Assembly (NCBI GenBank): GCA_047623825.1
Contig: JBLHOS010000110.1
Coordinates: forward strand, 1-7,248
Source of the DNA: JBLHOS01 sp047623825
GTDB taxonomy: Bacteria; Pseudomonadota; Alphaproteobacteria; Rhodobacterales; Rhodobacteraceae
DNA: 7,248 nucleotides
Reading direction: 5' to 3'
Part shown: positions 1 through 6,629 of the stretch, one piece after another
Layout of the letters: the number at the start of each line of letters is the position of its first letter
How positions within the stretch are numbered: position 1 is the stretch's first letter
The notes under the pieces: model-generated
Seen by the model: the letters and a program-made list of their open reading frames with translations, nothing else
Database searches by the model: none
Told to the model about the DNA's origin: nothing
Position numbers and translations under genes: made by a program

Positions 1-2
1 GA

Positions 3-698
3 CTAAACCGCCTCTGGTGGCAATGTCCGGGCAACGTTTTTGCGGGCATATGGTTTCATTTCAGCGCCGTGCTCTGTCAGGAATGCGCGGACATGGTCGG
101 GGTCGCGCTTTGCCAGCTCCTGCAACCACGACGACACTGATTTTTGGATAAACTGATTGGGATCAGTTGTATATTCGGCGGCCCAGCCCAAGATCATTTC
201 GCGCGCCGCGGCTTCGGCTGGTTTTGGGTGGCGCTGTTTGGTCCAAGGCAGGGTAAAGACCAAGGCTGCGCGTTTGCTCCACAGGTGATCAGACGTGGTC
301 CAAGCGACCAGATCGTTTAAGCGGTCGGGGTTGGCGGTCAAACGTCGATGCGCAGACAGTGCAACGGCGTCGGCAATGGCCCAACCGTCAAATTCCGGGA
401 CCCAACGACAGATTTGATCCCAAACCAAGTCATCATCAGGTTTGATCCGAGCCTGAACCCAAAGCTTTGCGGCCACAATCCGTGCCTCATGGCAATTGCT
501 GTCCCATAGGTCTTGCGCAAGGGCCAGTCGCCCGTCCAGATCGGTGTCAGACCGCCACTGGTTCGCCAGATCTGTAATATCAGGGTTTGAGACGCCCAAG
601 TAGGGACGGTCCACCTTGTGATACTTCGCCATCTCAGCGGCTTTTTCAGAGTTACCTAGGGCTGTCAGGGCATCCAGTGCCTCTGGTGCGGTAATCAT
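3..698 (-). CDS. AlkD-like DNA alkylation repair protein (HEAT-like repeats)
   Basis: This 231-residue protein looks like the DNA alkylation repair family of all-helical, HEAT-like repeat proteins. Known members such as AlkD are monofunctional glycosylases that excise positively charged N3- or N7-alkylated purines. Seen in the sequence: it is almost entirely short amphipathic helices, with W106-x3-D110 in the segment GWAIADAVA. This matches the W109/D113 spacing of Bacillus cereus AlkD, where the Asp is catalytic. Further similar elements are LWSKRAAL (140-147) and FIQKSVSSWLQEL (183-195), which resemble the AlkD helices carrying its Arg and second Trp. The length is typical. The start codon overlaps the stop of the upstream flavoprotein gene as ATGA, indicating translational coupling; only a weak GGA-type ribosome site precedes it. 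The stop is TAG at 3-5, so the gene is complete. It is the last visible gene of the glmU-glmS string. The family call is fairly sure; activity on a given lesion is inferred. Confidence 0.82.
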   Translation of the reverse strand: MITAPEALDALTALGNSEKAAEMAKYHKVDRPYLGVSNPDITDLANQWRSDTDLDGRLALAQDLWDSNCHEARIVAAKLWVQARIKPDDDLVWDQICRWVPEFDGWAIADAVALSAHRRLTANPDRLNDLVAWTTSDHLWSKRAALVFTLPWTKQRHPKPAEAAAREMILGWAAEYTTDPNQFIQKSVSSWLQELAKRDPDHVRAFLTEHGAEMKPYARKNVARTLPPEAV

Positions 699-1258
699 AT
701 GTTTTGTCCAAGATTGCCAGCTTCGATGCCGGTGGGTTTGCCGTCGATTGTCACGCTGTTGCGTTCGGACCAGTAGGTCTCAATCTCGGCATCTGATTTA
801 TCGTCGATCCAGCGTTGCATGGTGTCTCGCTCTGCGGTGTATTCCATAAAGGGGACGGCATAACCACAAGATGTCTGAACCATCTCAACCTGCATATCAA
901 AGACCTGCCGCGCGCTGCGCGGGGTTCCAAAATGACCAACCATCTCTGCCCAGTCTCGATCCGTGTGATGGATTGTGCGAGCGGTGCCATATAATCGCAA
1001 GATCAATGGCCGCTTGGCGAATGAACACCACATCAAGGTTACTCGCGGGCTTTCAATCAGATGGCCAGCGGTCTCATTGCCACTACCGGTTAGGTTTAGC
1101 CAGATCACCCGGTTTGGTCCTAGAACACGCAGACTGTCCATTCCCTTGGGGGAGACATTGATCCGTCCCTCTGGGGCCGCAGTAGCGGTGAAAAACAGGT
1201 GTTGTTCTTCGATGAATGTTTGATGCACAGGTTCGATTTTCTCAAATTTCTTGGCCAT
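695..1258 (-). CDS. Pyridoxamine 5'-phosphate oxidase family (FMN-binding split barrel) protein
   Basis: A 187-residue cytoplasmic protein that resembles the pyridoxamine-phosphate-oxidase-related flavoproteins. The N-terminal half has the usual pattern: a helix (VHQTFIEEQHLFF, 11-23), then TATAAPEGRINVSPKG (24-39), in which small-residue and Ser-Pro-Lys-Gly segments form barrel strands and a likely cofactor or phosphate contact. LNLTGSGNETAGHLIESPRVTLMWC (54-78) and LRLYGTAR (87-94) follow. The motif QTSCGYAVPFMEY (128-140) near the C-terminus is typical of one subgroup, which ends in a short charged helical tail. No signal peptide or membrane segment is visible. Real PdxH makes pyridoxal phosphate; this short subgroup is generally of unknown substrate, so pdxH is not assigned. 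The start ATG lies 17 nt after the glmS stop, with only a weak purine-rich stretch (GAAAGAA) ahead of it. The stop overlaps the next gene by 4 nt. Co-transcription with glmU-glmS is likely, but a functional link to amino-sugar synthesis is not shown. Confidence 0.85.
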   Translation of the reverse strand: MAKKFEKIEPVHQTFIEEQHLFFTATAAPEGRINVSPKGMDSLRVLGPNRVIWLNLTGSGNETAGHLIESPRVTLMWCSFAKRPLILRLYGTARTIHHTDRDWAEMVGHFGTPRSARQVFDMQVEMVQTSCGYAVPFMEYTAERDTMQRWIDDKSDAEIETYWSERNSVTIDGKPTGIEAGNLGQNI

Positions 1259-1275
1259 GGATTAGTATTCTTTCG

Positions 1276-3093
1276 TCATTCGACGGTCACGGATTTGGCA
1301 AGGTTACGGGGCTGGTCCACGTCGGTGCCTTTGTGAACGGCCGTATGGTAGGCGATCAGCTGCGCTGGGATTGAATAGAGGATCGGGGCAAAGAACGGAT
1401 TGATATCAGGCATGATCAGAGTTTTCCACACGCCGTCTCCTGCGATTTCGGCGCCAGCGGCGTCTGTGATCAAGAGAACCTGACCCTCGCGAGCCATAAC
1501 CTCTTGCATGTTTGAGACTGTCTTATCAAACAGCGCATCGCGCGGAGCCATCACAACCACAGGAACGGTCTTTTCTACCAGCGCGATGGGCCCATGTTTC
1601 AGTTCACCACTTGCATAGCCTTCAGCGTGTATGTAGCTAATTTCTTTAAGTTTTAAAGCGCCTTCCATGGCCAGTGGAAACATTGCGCCACGCCCAAGAA
1701 ACAAGATTGTGCGGGCCCGCGACAGATCGCTGGTCAGGCGCATGATCTCTGTATCAAGGGCAAGAGCCTGATTTACCAATCCGGGCAACCGGTGCAGGTC
1801 GGTGACTAACTTTTCCTCCCGTGCGGCATCGATCTTGCCTGTTTGGCGGGCCGCCAGAATGGCCAAATTGGCCAGAACCGACAATTGGCAGACAAAGGCC
1901 TTGGTTGAGGCAACCCCGACCTCAACGCCCGCATGGATCGGCAGGGCCAGATCACTTTCGCGGGCAATTGAGGATTCGACGACATTGACGACCGACAGGA
2001 TCTGCGCAGCTTTTCCCTGACAATAGCGCAAGGCTGCAAGTGTGTCTGCCGTCTCACCTGACTGGCTTACAAAGATTGCGATAGCGCGGTCAGAGATGGG
2101 CGGCTCACGATAGCGAAACTCAGATGCGATATCGACCTCAACAGAGATACCGGCAAGCTGTTCAAACCAGTATTTGGCCACCATGCAGGCGTAGTAGGCG
2201 GTGCCGCAGGCGACTAAGATTACCCGGTCGGTCTGCGCAAAGTCAACCTCACCCTCAAGGATCTGCACGTGCTGGCCAGCGCTGTAATGGCCAAGGCAAT
2301 CGGCTAGAACGGTTGGTTGCTCAAACATCTCCTTCAGCATGAAATGCCGGTGTCCACCTTTGTCGATCTGGGTTGTGTTGCGTTGGATCAGGCGCATTTC
2401 GCGGTTGGCGCGGCGGCCTTGGGCGTCAAAGATTTCGGCCCCATCGCGGGTGACAAACGCATGATCACCTTCTTCAAGGTAGGTCACTTTATGGGTCATT
2501 GGCGACAGTGCTATGGCGTCTGAACCGACGAACATTTCCCCCTCACCATGGCCGATTGCCAATGGGCTGCCCTTGCGCGCCGCAACCAGCAGATCGTCTT
2601 GGCCCTCAAACAAGAAACACAGCGCAAACGCGCCTTCTAGCCGGTCCAGCGTCGCTTTTGCGGCTGCGCGTGGGTCCATCCCCTGATCAAGATAGTGTTC
2701 GCACAATTGTGCGACGGTTTCGGTATCAGTCTCACTTTCAAAATGTACACCAGTGGCGACAATTTCCGCCCGTAGATCGCGGAAATTTTCGATGATGCCA
2801 TTATGAACTACGGCAACGCGGCCTGCGCGATGTGGGTGCGCGTTGGCGACAGTTGGTCCGCCATGGGTCGCCCATCGGGTGTGGCCGATCCCGGCGCGCC
2901 CGGTCAACGGTTCATGGACCAACAGATCAGACAGGTTCACCAATTTGCCCACGGCCCGGCGCCGATCAAGATTACCGTTGTCGACGGTTGCAATGCCGGC
3001 GCTGTCATAGCCGCGGTATTCTAGGCGTTTTAGGGCCTCAACCAAGATCGGGGCAGCCTCATGATCCCCCAGTACGCCAACAATCCCACACAT
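1276..3093 (-). CDS. glmS: Glutamine-fructose-6-phosphate aminotransferase (isomerizing)
   Basis: GlmS converts fructose-6-phosphate and glutamine to glucosamine-6-phosphate and glutamate, the entry step to UDP-GlcNAc for peptidoglycan and lipid A. The 605 residues match the usual bacterial length (E. coli 609). The protein begins MCGIVGVLG, so Cys2 becomes the N-terminal nucleophile of the class II amidotransferase domain (about 2-220) once Met is removed. HTRWATHG (71-78) and HNGIIEN (97-103) bind glutamine. Two SIS sugar-isomerase domains follow. The first (about 285-420) carries SQSGETADT (343-351) and EVGVASTKAF (391-400). The second (about 455-595) carries GRGAMFPLAMEGALKLKEISYIHAEGY (467-493) and GELKHGP (496-502). 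The C-terminus DQPRNLAKSVTVE is the conserved tail with the catalytic Lys (K600) for ring opening. The gene starts 6 nt after glmU, with AAAGGG as its ribosome site inside the last glmU codons. No glmS ribozyme is expected in this lineage and the 6-nt gap leaves no room for one. Confidence 0.98.
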   Translation of the reverse strand: MCGIVGVLGDHEAAPILVEALKRLEYRGYDSAGIATVDNGNLDRRRAVGKLVNLSDLLVHEPLTGRAGIGHTRWATHGGPTVANAHPHRAGRVAVVHNGIIENFRDLRAEIVATGVHFESETDTETVAQLCEHYLDQGMDPRAAAKATLDRLEGAFALCFLFEGQDDLLVAARKGSPLAIGHGEGEMFVGSDAIALSPMTHKVTYLEEGDHAFVTRDGAEIFDAQGRRANREMRLIQRNTTQIDKGGHRHFMLKEMFEQPTVLADCLGHYSAGQHVQILEGEVDFAQTDRVILVACGTAYYACMVAKYWFEQLAGISVEVDIASEFRYREPPISDRAIAIFVSQSGETADTLAALRYCQGKAAQILSVVNVVESSIARESDLALPIHAGVEVGVASTKAFVCQLSVLANLAILAARQTGKIDAAREEKLVTDLHRLPGLVNQALALDTEIMRLTSDLSRARTILFLGRGAMFPLAMEGALKLKEISYIHAEGYASGELKHGPIALVEKTVPVVVMAPRDALFDKTVSNMQEVMAREGQVLLITDAAGAEIAGDGVWKTLIMPDINPFFAPILYSIPAQLIAYHTAVHKGTDVDQPRNLAKSVTVE

Positions 3094-3099
3094 GGTTTT

Positions 3100-4449
3100 C
3101 TACCCTTTTGACTTCGACGCTTTGATCGAGTGGAGGCGGTCCATCAGGCGAACCGCCAGACCAGGTTTGTTCAGTTGCTTGCTGCGCGCAACAGCCAGCG
3201 CCTCAGCCGGAACATCCTCGGTGATGACTGATCCGGATGCCGTCATTGCGCGATCCCCAACATTGACAGGGGCCACCAGCATGGTGTTCGAGCCGATAAA
3301 CACATCACGACCGATCTGGGTCTGATGTTTCATGACGCCATCATAATTGCACGTAATCGTTCCGGCGCCGATATTGCTGCCAGCACCTACAGTCGCGTCA
3401 CCCACGTAAGACAGATGGTTGATCTTGGCGCCTTCGCCAATCTCTGCGGCCTTGACCTCAACAAAGTTACCGACGCGGGCGTCGTTGCCCAACTCAGTAC
3501 CGGGGCGCAGGCGCGCATATGGCCCGACGATTGCGCCCGCACCGACATGACAGCCCTCAAGATGTGAGAAGGCTTTAATATGTGCGCCACTTTCGATGGT
3601 GACGCCGGGGCCAAAGATTACGTACGGCTCCACGATTGCGTCGCGACCGATATAGGTATCAAACGCAAAATACACGGTTTCGGGCGCAATAATCGTCACA
3701 CCATTTTCCAAAGCTGCCTCGCGGGCGTTGATTTGAAAAAACTCCTCAGCCTTGGCCAACTCAGCCTTTGTGTTGATCCCAAGGGTCTGTTGCTCGGGGC
3801 AGGTCACCGCGGTGGCGCGCAGACCACGGGCCTTGGCCAGACCCGGAACATCCGTCAGATAGAACTCATTGGCGGCGTTGTCGCTGCCCACTTCAGCCAG
3901 CAAATCCATCAATAGACCTGCATCGGCGCAAAGCAGGCCAGAGTTGCACAGTGTGATCGATAGCTCATGTTCATTAGCGTCTTTGGCCTCAACAATGCGG
4001 TCAAGCTGGTCACCGGACATGACAAGGCGACCATAGCGGCCCGGATCTGCGGCTTCAAACCCGAGCACAACCACATCATTGTTGGCGCGCGCGGCTTGCA
4101 TCTGTTGCAGGGTTTCGGCGGTGATGAACGGGGTGTCGGCATAAAGTACGATCACATCACCTTCAAAGCCCGCAAGCGCGTCTTGCGCCTGACGCACGGC
4201 GTGGCCGGTGCCCAACTGCTGATCTTGATGGACGCAGATAGCCTCTGGCATGGCATCTGCAACCGCCGCCTCAACCGCGTCGGTACCTTGGCCGGTCACC
4301 ACGATAATGCGAGACGGCTCCAACATGGCCCCAGCCCAAAGCGCGTGGGCCACCATCGGCGCTCCGCCAATGGGGTGCAGTATTTTGGGCGTATCTGAAT
4401 TCATACGGCTGCCAAGCCCGGCGGCTAAGATAACTAAGGCTGTTGGCAT
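3100..4449 (-). CDS. glmU: Bifunctional GlcNAc-1-P uridylyltransferase / glucosamine-1-P acetyltransferase
   Basis: GlmU acetylates glucosamine-1-phosphate with acetyl-CoA and then transfers UMP from UTP to form UDP-GlcNAc. From the ATG at 4449 the protein has 449 residues, close to the E. coli 456. The N-terminal pyrophosphorylase domain shows the nucleotide-binding signature LAAGLGSRM (8-16) with K22, QLGTGHA (78-84), LYADTP (102-107, with the metal-binding D105) and NEFYLTD (194-200). From about residue 250 a left-handed beta-helix of hexapeptide repeats forms the acetyltransferase domain. It includes ARLRPGTELG (312-321), EVKAAEIGEG (331-340), NHLSYVGDA (344-352, H345 matching the catalytic His of E. 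coli) and GAGTITCNYDG (361-371). A reading frame continues 25 codons upstream to 4524, but that stretch does not resemble GlmU. The Met at 4449 gives the family's usual N-terminus and has an AAGTGAG ribosome site 7 nt ahead. It is the first gene of the glmU-glmS operon and is divergent from gph. Confidence 0.98.
   Translation of the reverse strand: MPTALVILAAGLGSRMNSDTPKILHPIGGAPMVAHALWAGAMLEPSRIIVVTGQGTDAVEAAVADAMPEAICVHQDQQLGTGHAVRQAQDALAGFEGDVIVLYADTPFITAETLQQMQAARANNDVVVLGFEAADPGRYGRLVMSGDQLDRIVEAKDANEHELSITLCNSGLLCADAGLLMDLLAEVGSDNAANEFYLTDVPGLAKARGLRATAVTCPEQQTLGINTKAELAKAEEFFQINAREAALENGVTIIAPETVYFAFDTYIGRDAIVEPYVIFGPGVTIESGAHIKAFSHLEGCHVGAGAIVGPYARLRPGTELGNDARVGNFVEVKAAEIGEGAKINHLSYVGDATVGAGSNIGAGTITCNYDGVMKHQTQIGRDVFIGSNTMLVAPVNVGDRAMTASGSVITEDVPAEALAVARSKQLNKPGLAVRLMDRLHSIKASKSKG
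3103..3108 (-). promoter_or_regulatory. glmS ribosome binding site inside the glmU 3' end
   Basis: On the minus strand AAAGGG lies 9 nt upstream of the glmS ATG. It is formed by the last Lys-Gly codons of glmU, directly before its TAG stop. The arrangement suggests that ribosomes finishing glmU help load glmS, which would keep the two UDP-GlcNAc enzymes in step. The match is seen directly; coupling is inferred. Confidence 0.65.
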
Positions 4450-4580
4450 AGAGATGCTCACTTTCGTTCGTTTGAACTTGGTATTATCCAGTACGCCAAC
4501 CCGCGCAAGGCAGGCAGACAACAATTCGCCTTACGCATCATTTCAATTGCAGGCGGAATCCTGCCGAGCAGGGGGTGCCG
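4450..4580. promoter_or_regulatory. Divergent intergenic region between glmU and gph
   Basis: These 131 bp lie between two diverging start codons and must carry the start signals for both the glmU-glmS operon (leftward) and gph (rightward). No pair of strong -35/-10 boxes with 16-18 bp spacing is visible on either strand. On the minus strand GATAAT (4483-4488) is a fair -10 candidate for glmU, but the TTGCGC upstream of it is too close (14 bp). An AAGTGAG ribosome site for glmU lies at 4457-4463. On the plus strand a short inverted repeat, GCAGG (4549-4553) and CCTGC (4560-4564), sits just ahead of the gph ribosome site. The region's role is inferred from gene orientation; individual promoter elements are not established. 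Confidence 0.5.
4570..4575 (+). promoter_or_regulatory. gph ribosome binding site
   Basis: AGGGGG ends 5 nt before the ATG at 4581. A GTG at 4575 is in the same frame two codons earlier, but it begins inside this purine block and would have no ribosome site of its own. The site therefore favours 4581 as the start and the protein N-terminus MRTVIFDLDGT, which is normal for the family. Confidence 0.65.
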
Positions 4581-5249
4581 ATGCGCACTGTTATCTTTGA
4601 TCTTGATGGGACTTTGGCTGATACAAGTGGCGACTTGATCGCGGCGGGAAATGCAGCTGTAATCGCCCTTGGACATGCGCCGCAATTACAGATTGTTGCT
4701 GATGACGCAACCGCGTTTCTGGGTGGGCGCGCGATGCTACGGCTCAGTTTTCAGCGGCTGGGTGTGGTTGCAGATGAGGCGGCAATCGACGCGGGTTATT
4801 CGATTTTGCTGGAAGCGTATGCGCAGGACATCGACACCCATACCACGCTTTATCCCGGCGCTATTGATGCAGTTGAGCGGTTGCTGGCCCGTGACATCCG
4901 TGTCGGTATTTGCACTAATAAACCTGCGGGATTGGCCGAAACCCTGATGCAACGGTTGGGCGTGCGCGATCTGTTTGGCTCACTCATCGGGGCCGATACG
5001 CTGGCGGTCCGCAAGCCAAATCCGGCGCCTTATATTTTGGCGGTTGAGCGGGCAGGTGGTCATGTCACGCAATCCTTGTTGATCGGTGACACCGCAACTG
5101 ATCGCAACACCGCCAAGGCTGCAGGCGTGCCAAGCGTTCTGGTGACATTTGGGCCCAATGGGCACGGCGTAGAAGCATTGGAGCCTGAGGCGTTGCTGCA
5201 TCATTACGACACGCTTGATATCGTGGTTGACGCGTTGCTGCCCGGATAA
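4581..5249 (+). CDS. gph: Phosphoglycolate phosphatase (HAD superfamily)
   Basis: A 222-residue HAD-type hydrolase of the Gph/CbbZ type, which dephosphorylates 2-phosphoglycolate. That compound arises from repair of DNA 3'-phosphoglycolate ends and, in autotrophs, from Rubisco oxygenation. All four HAD motifs are present in order. Motif I is DLDGT (7-11), with nucleophile D7 and acid/base D9. Motif II is ICTNKP (110-115) with T112. Motif III is K145 in VRKPNPAP. Motif IV is IGDTATDRNTAKAAG (168-182), with the metal ligands D170 and D174. The region between about residues 14 and 90 is the helical C1 cap domain. Length and motif spacing are normal and there is no signal peptide. The gene is divergent from glmU and separated by 168 bp from the aminotransferase downstream. 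A broader sugar-phosphate phosphatase cannot be fully excluded, as HAD phosphatases are often promiscuous, but the sequence pattern fits Gph well. Confidence 0.9.
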   Translation: MRTVIFDLDGTLADTSGDLIAAGNAAVIALGHAPQLQIVADDATAFLGGRAMLRLSFQRLGVVADEAAIDAGYSILLEAYAQDIDTHTTLYPGAIDAVERLLARDIRVGICTNKPAGLAETLMQRLGVRDLFGSLIGADTLAVRKPNPAPYILAVERAGGHVTQSLLIGDTATDRNTAKAAGVPSVLVTFGPNGHGVEALEPEALLHHYDTLDIVVDALLPG

Positions 5250-5417
5250 GCTGGTGCGACATCCACTGCCTTGATAATTCTGTCGAAAAACTGTGTGGTT
5301 ACTGCGCTACGGTTAGTCGCTGAACATTGGGCGACGTGTCGGCAGCGTTGCTGCTGTGGGATTGACCTGTCTGGCTTGACAGCTCAACCTATGGCGAAAG
5401 GAAATATTGAGATCACT
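5250..5417 (+). promoter_or_regulatory. Spacer between gph and the aminotransferase gene, with possible promoter elements
   Basis: This 168-bp stretch is probably non-coding. An open frame continuous with the aminotransferase does run back to a TTG at 5271, but its translation is Cys-rich and unlike DegT proteins. A short hairpin can form from GCAGC (5342-5346) and GCTGC (5350-5354), extendable by a G-U and a C-G pair. It has no T-run after it, so it is not a convincing terminator. Further on, TTGACC (5362-5367) and a perfect -35 hexamer TTGACA (5376-5381) stand 14 bp apart, and CTGTC/GACAG form a small inverted repeat. No good -10 box lies at the right distance. A purine block AAAGGA (5397-5402) precedes the proposed start by 15 nt. 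A separate promoter for the aminotransferase is plausible but unproven. Confidence 0.35.
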
Positions 5418-6629
5418 ATGGCTGTAAAATTCACCGGAAGTTTCACACAACAAGAGCCTATCCCACCTTCGGGGGTTGCGGCGGCATTGCGCGTTATGGG
5501 CCATGGCCGACTGCACCGCTATAACGTCACACCAGATGAGGTTGCCGAAGTGGCCCTGCTGGAAGAGGAATTTGCCGCCTTTACCGGTGCGCGTTATGCG
5601 TTGGCTGTGGCGTCAGGTGGGTATGCGATGGGGTGCGCGTTGCGCGCGCTTGGCGTTGGAACCGGTGATTTGGTTTTGTCGAACGGCTTTACTTTGGCGC
5701 CTGTGCCGGGTGCGATTGCCAGCGTTGGCGCCACACCGGTCTTTGTTGAGGCAACGACCAGCCTGATGATCGATTTGGATGATCTTGCTGCAAAAATAGC
5801 CAGCTCAGGCGCGAAAACCCTGCTGCTTAGTCACATGCGTGGTCACATGTGTGACATGGATATGCTGATGGCGATCTGCGACGCGGCGGATGTTCAGGTG
5901 GTTGAGGATTGCGCCCATACCATGGGGGCTTTTTGGGGCGATGTGCCGTCGGGCCAGCATGGCCGCATCGCGTGTTATTCAACACAAACCTACAAACACA
6001 TCAATTCTGGCGAGGGTGGGTTTTTAACCTGTGACGATCCGGCACTGATGGCGACTGCAATTCTGTTGTCTGGTAGCTACATGCTGTATGCGCGCCACCG
6101 CGCAGCCCCCCCGCCAGAGGCGTTTGAGGACCTGAAATGGGTGACCCCGAATGTGTCTGGTCGAATGGATAATCTGCGCGCCGCGATCTTACGCCCGCAA
6201 TTGGCCGATCTGCCGGCGCAAGTTGCCCGTTGGAACGCGCTTTATGCAAGTGTTGAGGACGGTCTGCGCAACACACCGGGCCTGAAGGTGATTGAGCGGA
6301 CCCCGCAAGAGCGGATCGTCGGTTCTTCAATCCAGTTCCTGTTGCCCGATTGCGACCCCTCTGAGATCACAGACATTCTTGGATCGTGCCGGTCGCGCGG
6401 GGTTGAGCTAAAATGGTTCGGCGCGCCAGATCCTATCGCCTTTACGTCGCGCTATGACAGCTGGCGTTTTGCCGGTGCGCAGAAACTACCGCAAACTGAT
6501 GCCGTTTTAGCGGGTTTGATCGATATGCGCTTGCCACTGACATTCACTGTTGAGGATTGCGCGTTGATCGCCACGATTATCCGAGAAGAGGTTCTGGGAG
6601 CGGTTGTTAGGCGGACGGCTGCGCAGTAA
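5418..6629 (+). CDS. DegT/DnrJ/EryC1/StrS family PLP-dependent aminotransferase
   Basis: A 403-residue fold-type I PLP enzyme. Relatives transfer an amino group from glutamate or glutamine onto keto-sugars, usually nucleotide-linked, for surface polysaccharides or secondary metabolites. Visible signatures are SGGYAMGCAL (66-75, cofactor phosphate region), VVEDCAHTMGAFWG (161-174, D164 pairing with the pyridine nitrogen), YSTQTYKHINSGEGGF (187-202, K193 being the Schiff-base lysine) and SGRMDNLRAAI (247-257). Because the lysine is present, an aminotransferase is more likely than a lysine-lacking deoxygenase variant. The frame is open back to a TTG at 5271, adding 49 residues. I chose the ATG at 5418 because MAVKFTGSFTQQEPIPPSGV resembles the family N-terminus and the extension does not; a GAGA lies 5 nt ahead and AAAGGA 15 nt ahead. 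No sugar dehydratase, epimerase or glycosyltransferase gene accompanies it, so the substrate is unknown. Its 3' end overlaps the convergent gene by 23 bp. Confidence 0.88.
   Translation: MAVKFTGSFTQQEPIPPSGVAAALRVMGHGRLHRYNVTPDEVAEVALLEEEFAAFTGARYALAVASGGYAMGCALRALGVGTGDLVLSNGFTLAPVPGAIASVGATPVFVEATTSLMIDLDDLAAKIASSGAKTLLLSHMRGHMCDMDMLMAICDAADVQVVEDCAHTMGAFWGDVPSGQHGRIACYSTQTYKHINSGEGGFLTCDDPALMATAILLSGSYMLYARHRAAPPPEAFEDLKWVTPNVSGRMDNLRAAILRPQLADLPAQVARWNALYASVEDGLRNTPGLKVIERTPQERIVGSSIQFLLPDCDPSEITDILGSCRSRGVELKWFGAPDPIAFTSRYDSWRFAGAQKLPQTDAVLAGLIDMRLPLTFTVEDCALIATIIREEVLGAVVRRTAAQ

Noticed and set aside
2499..3125. Several plus-strand open frames opposite glmS
   Set aside because: They are shadows of the intact GlmS amidotransferase domain, with Arg/Pro/Cys-rich low-likelihood translations.
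3967..4398. 143-residue open frame on the plus strand opposite glmU
   Set aside because: It lies wholly antisense to the conserved glmU coding sequence and shows no recognisable domain. Such frames are expected opposite codon-biased GC-rich genes.
4450..4524. 25-codon N-terminal extension of glmU
   Set aside because: The extension does not resemble GlmU, while the Met at 4449 gives the normal family N-terminus with a ribosome site 7 nt ahead.
5340..5356. GC-rich hairpin as a rho-independent terminator after gph
   Set aside because: There is no run of T after the stem, it lies about 90 bp past the gph stop, and the stem relies on a G-U pair. A chance fold is as likely.
5376..5407. TTGACA as part of a full sigma-70 promoter
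   Set aside because: The -35 hexamer is perfect, but the sequence 16-18 bp downstream has no acceptable -10 box.
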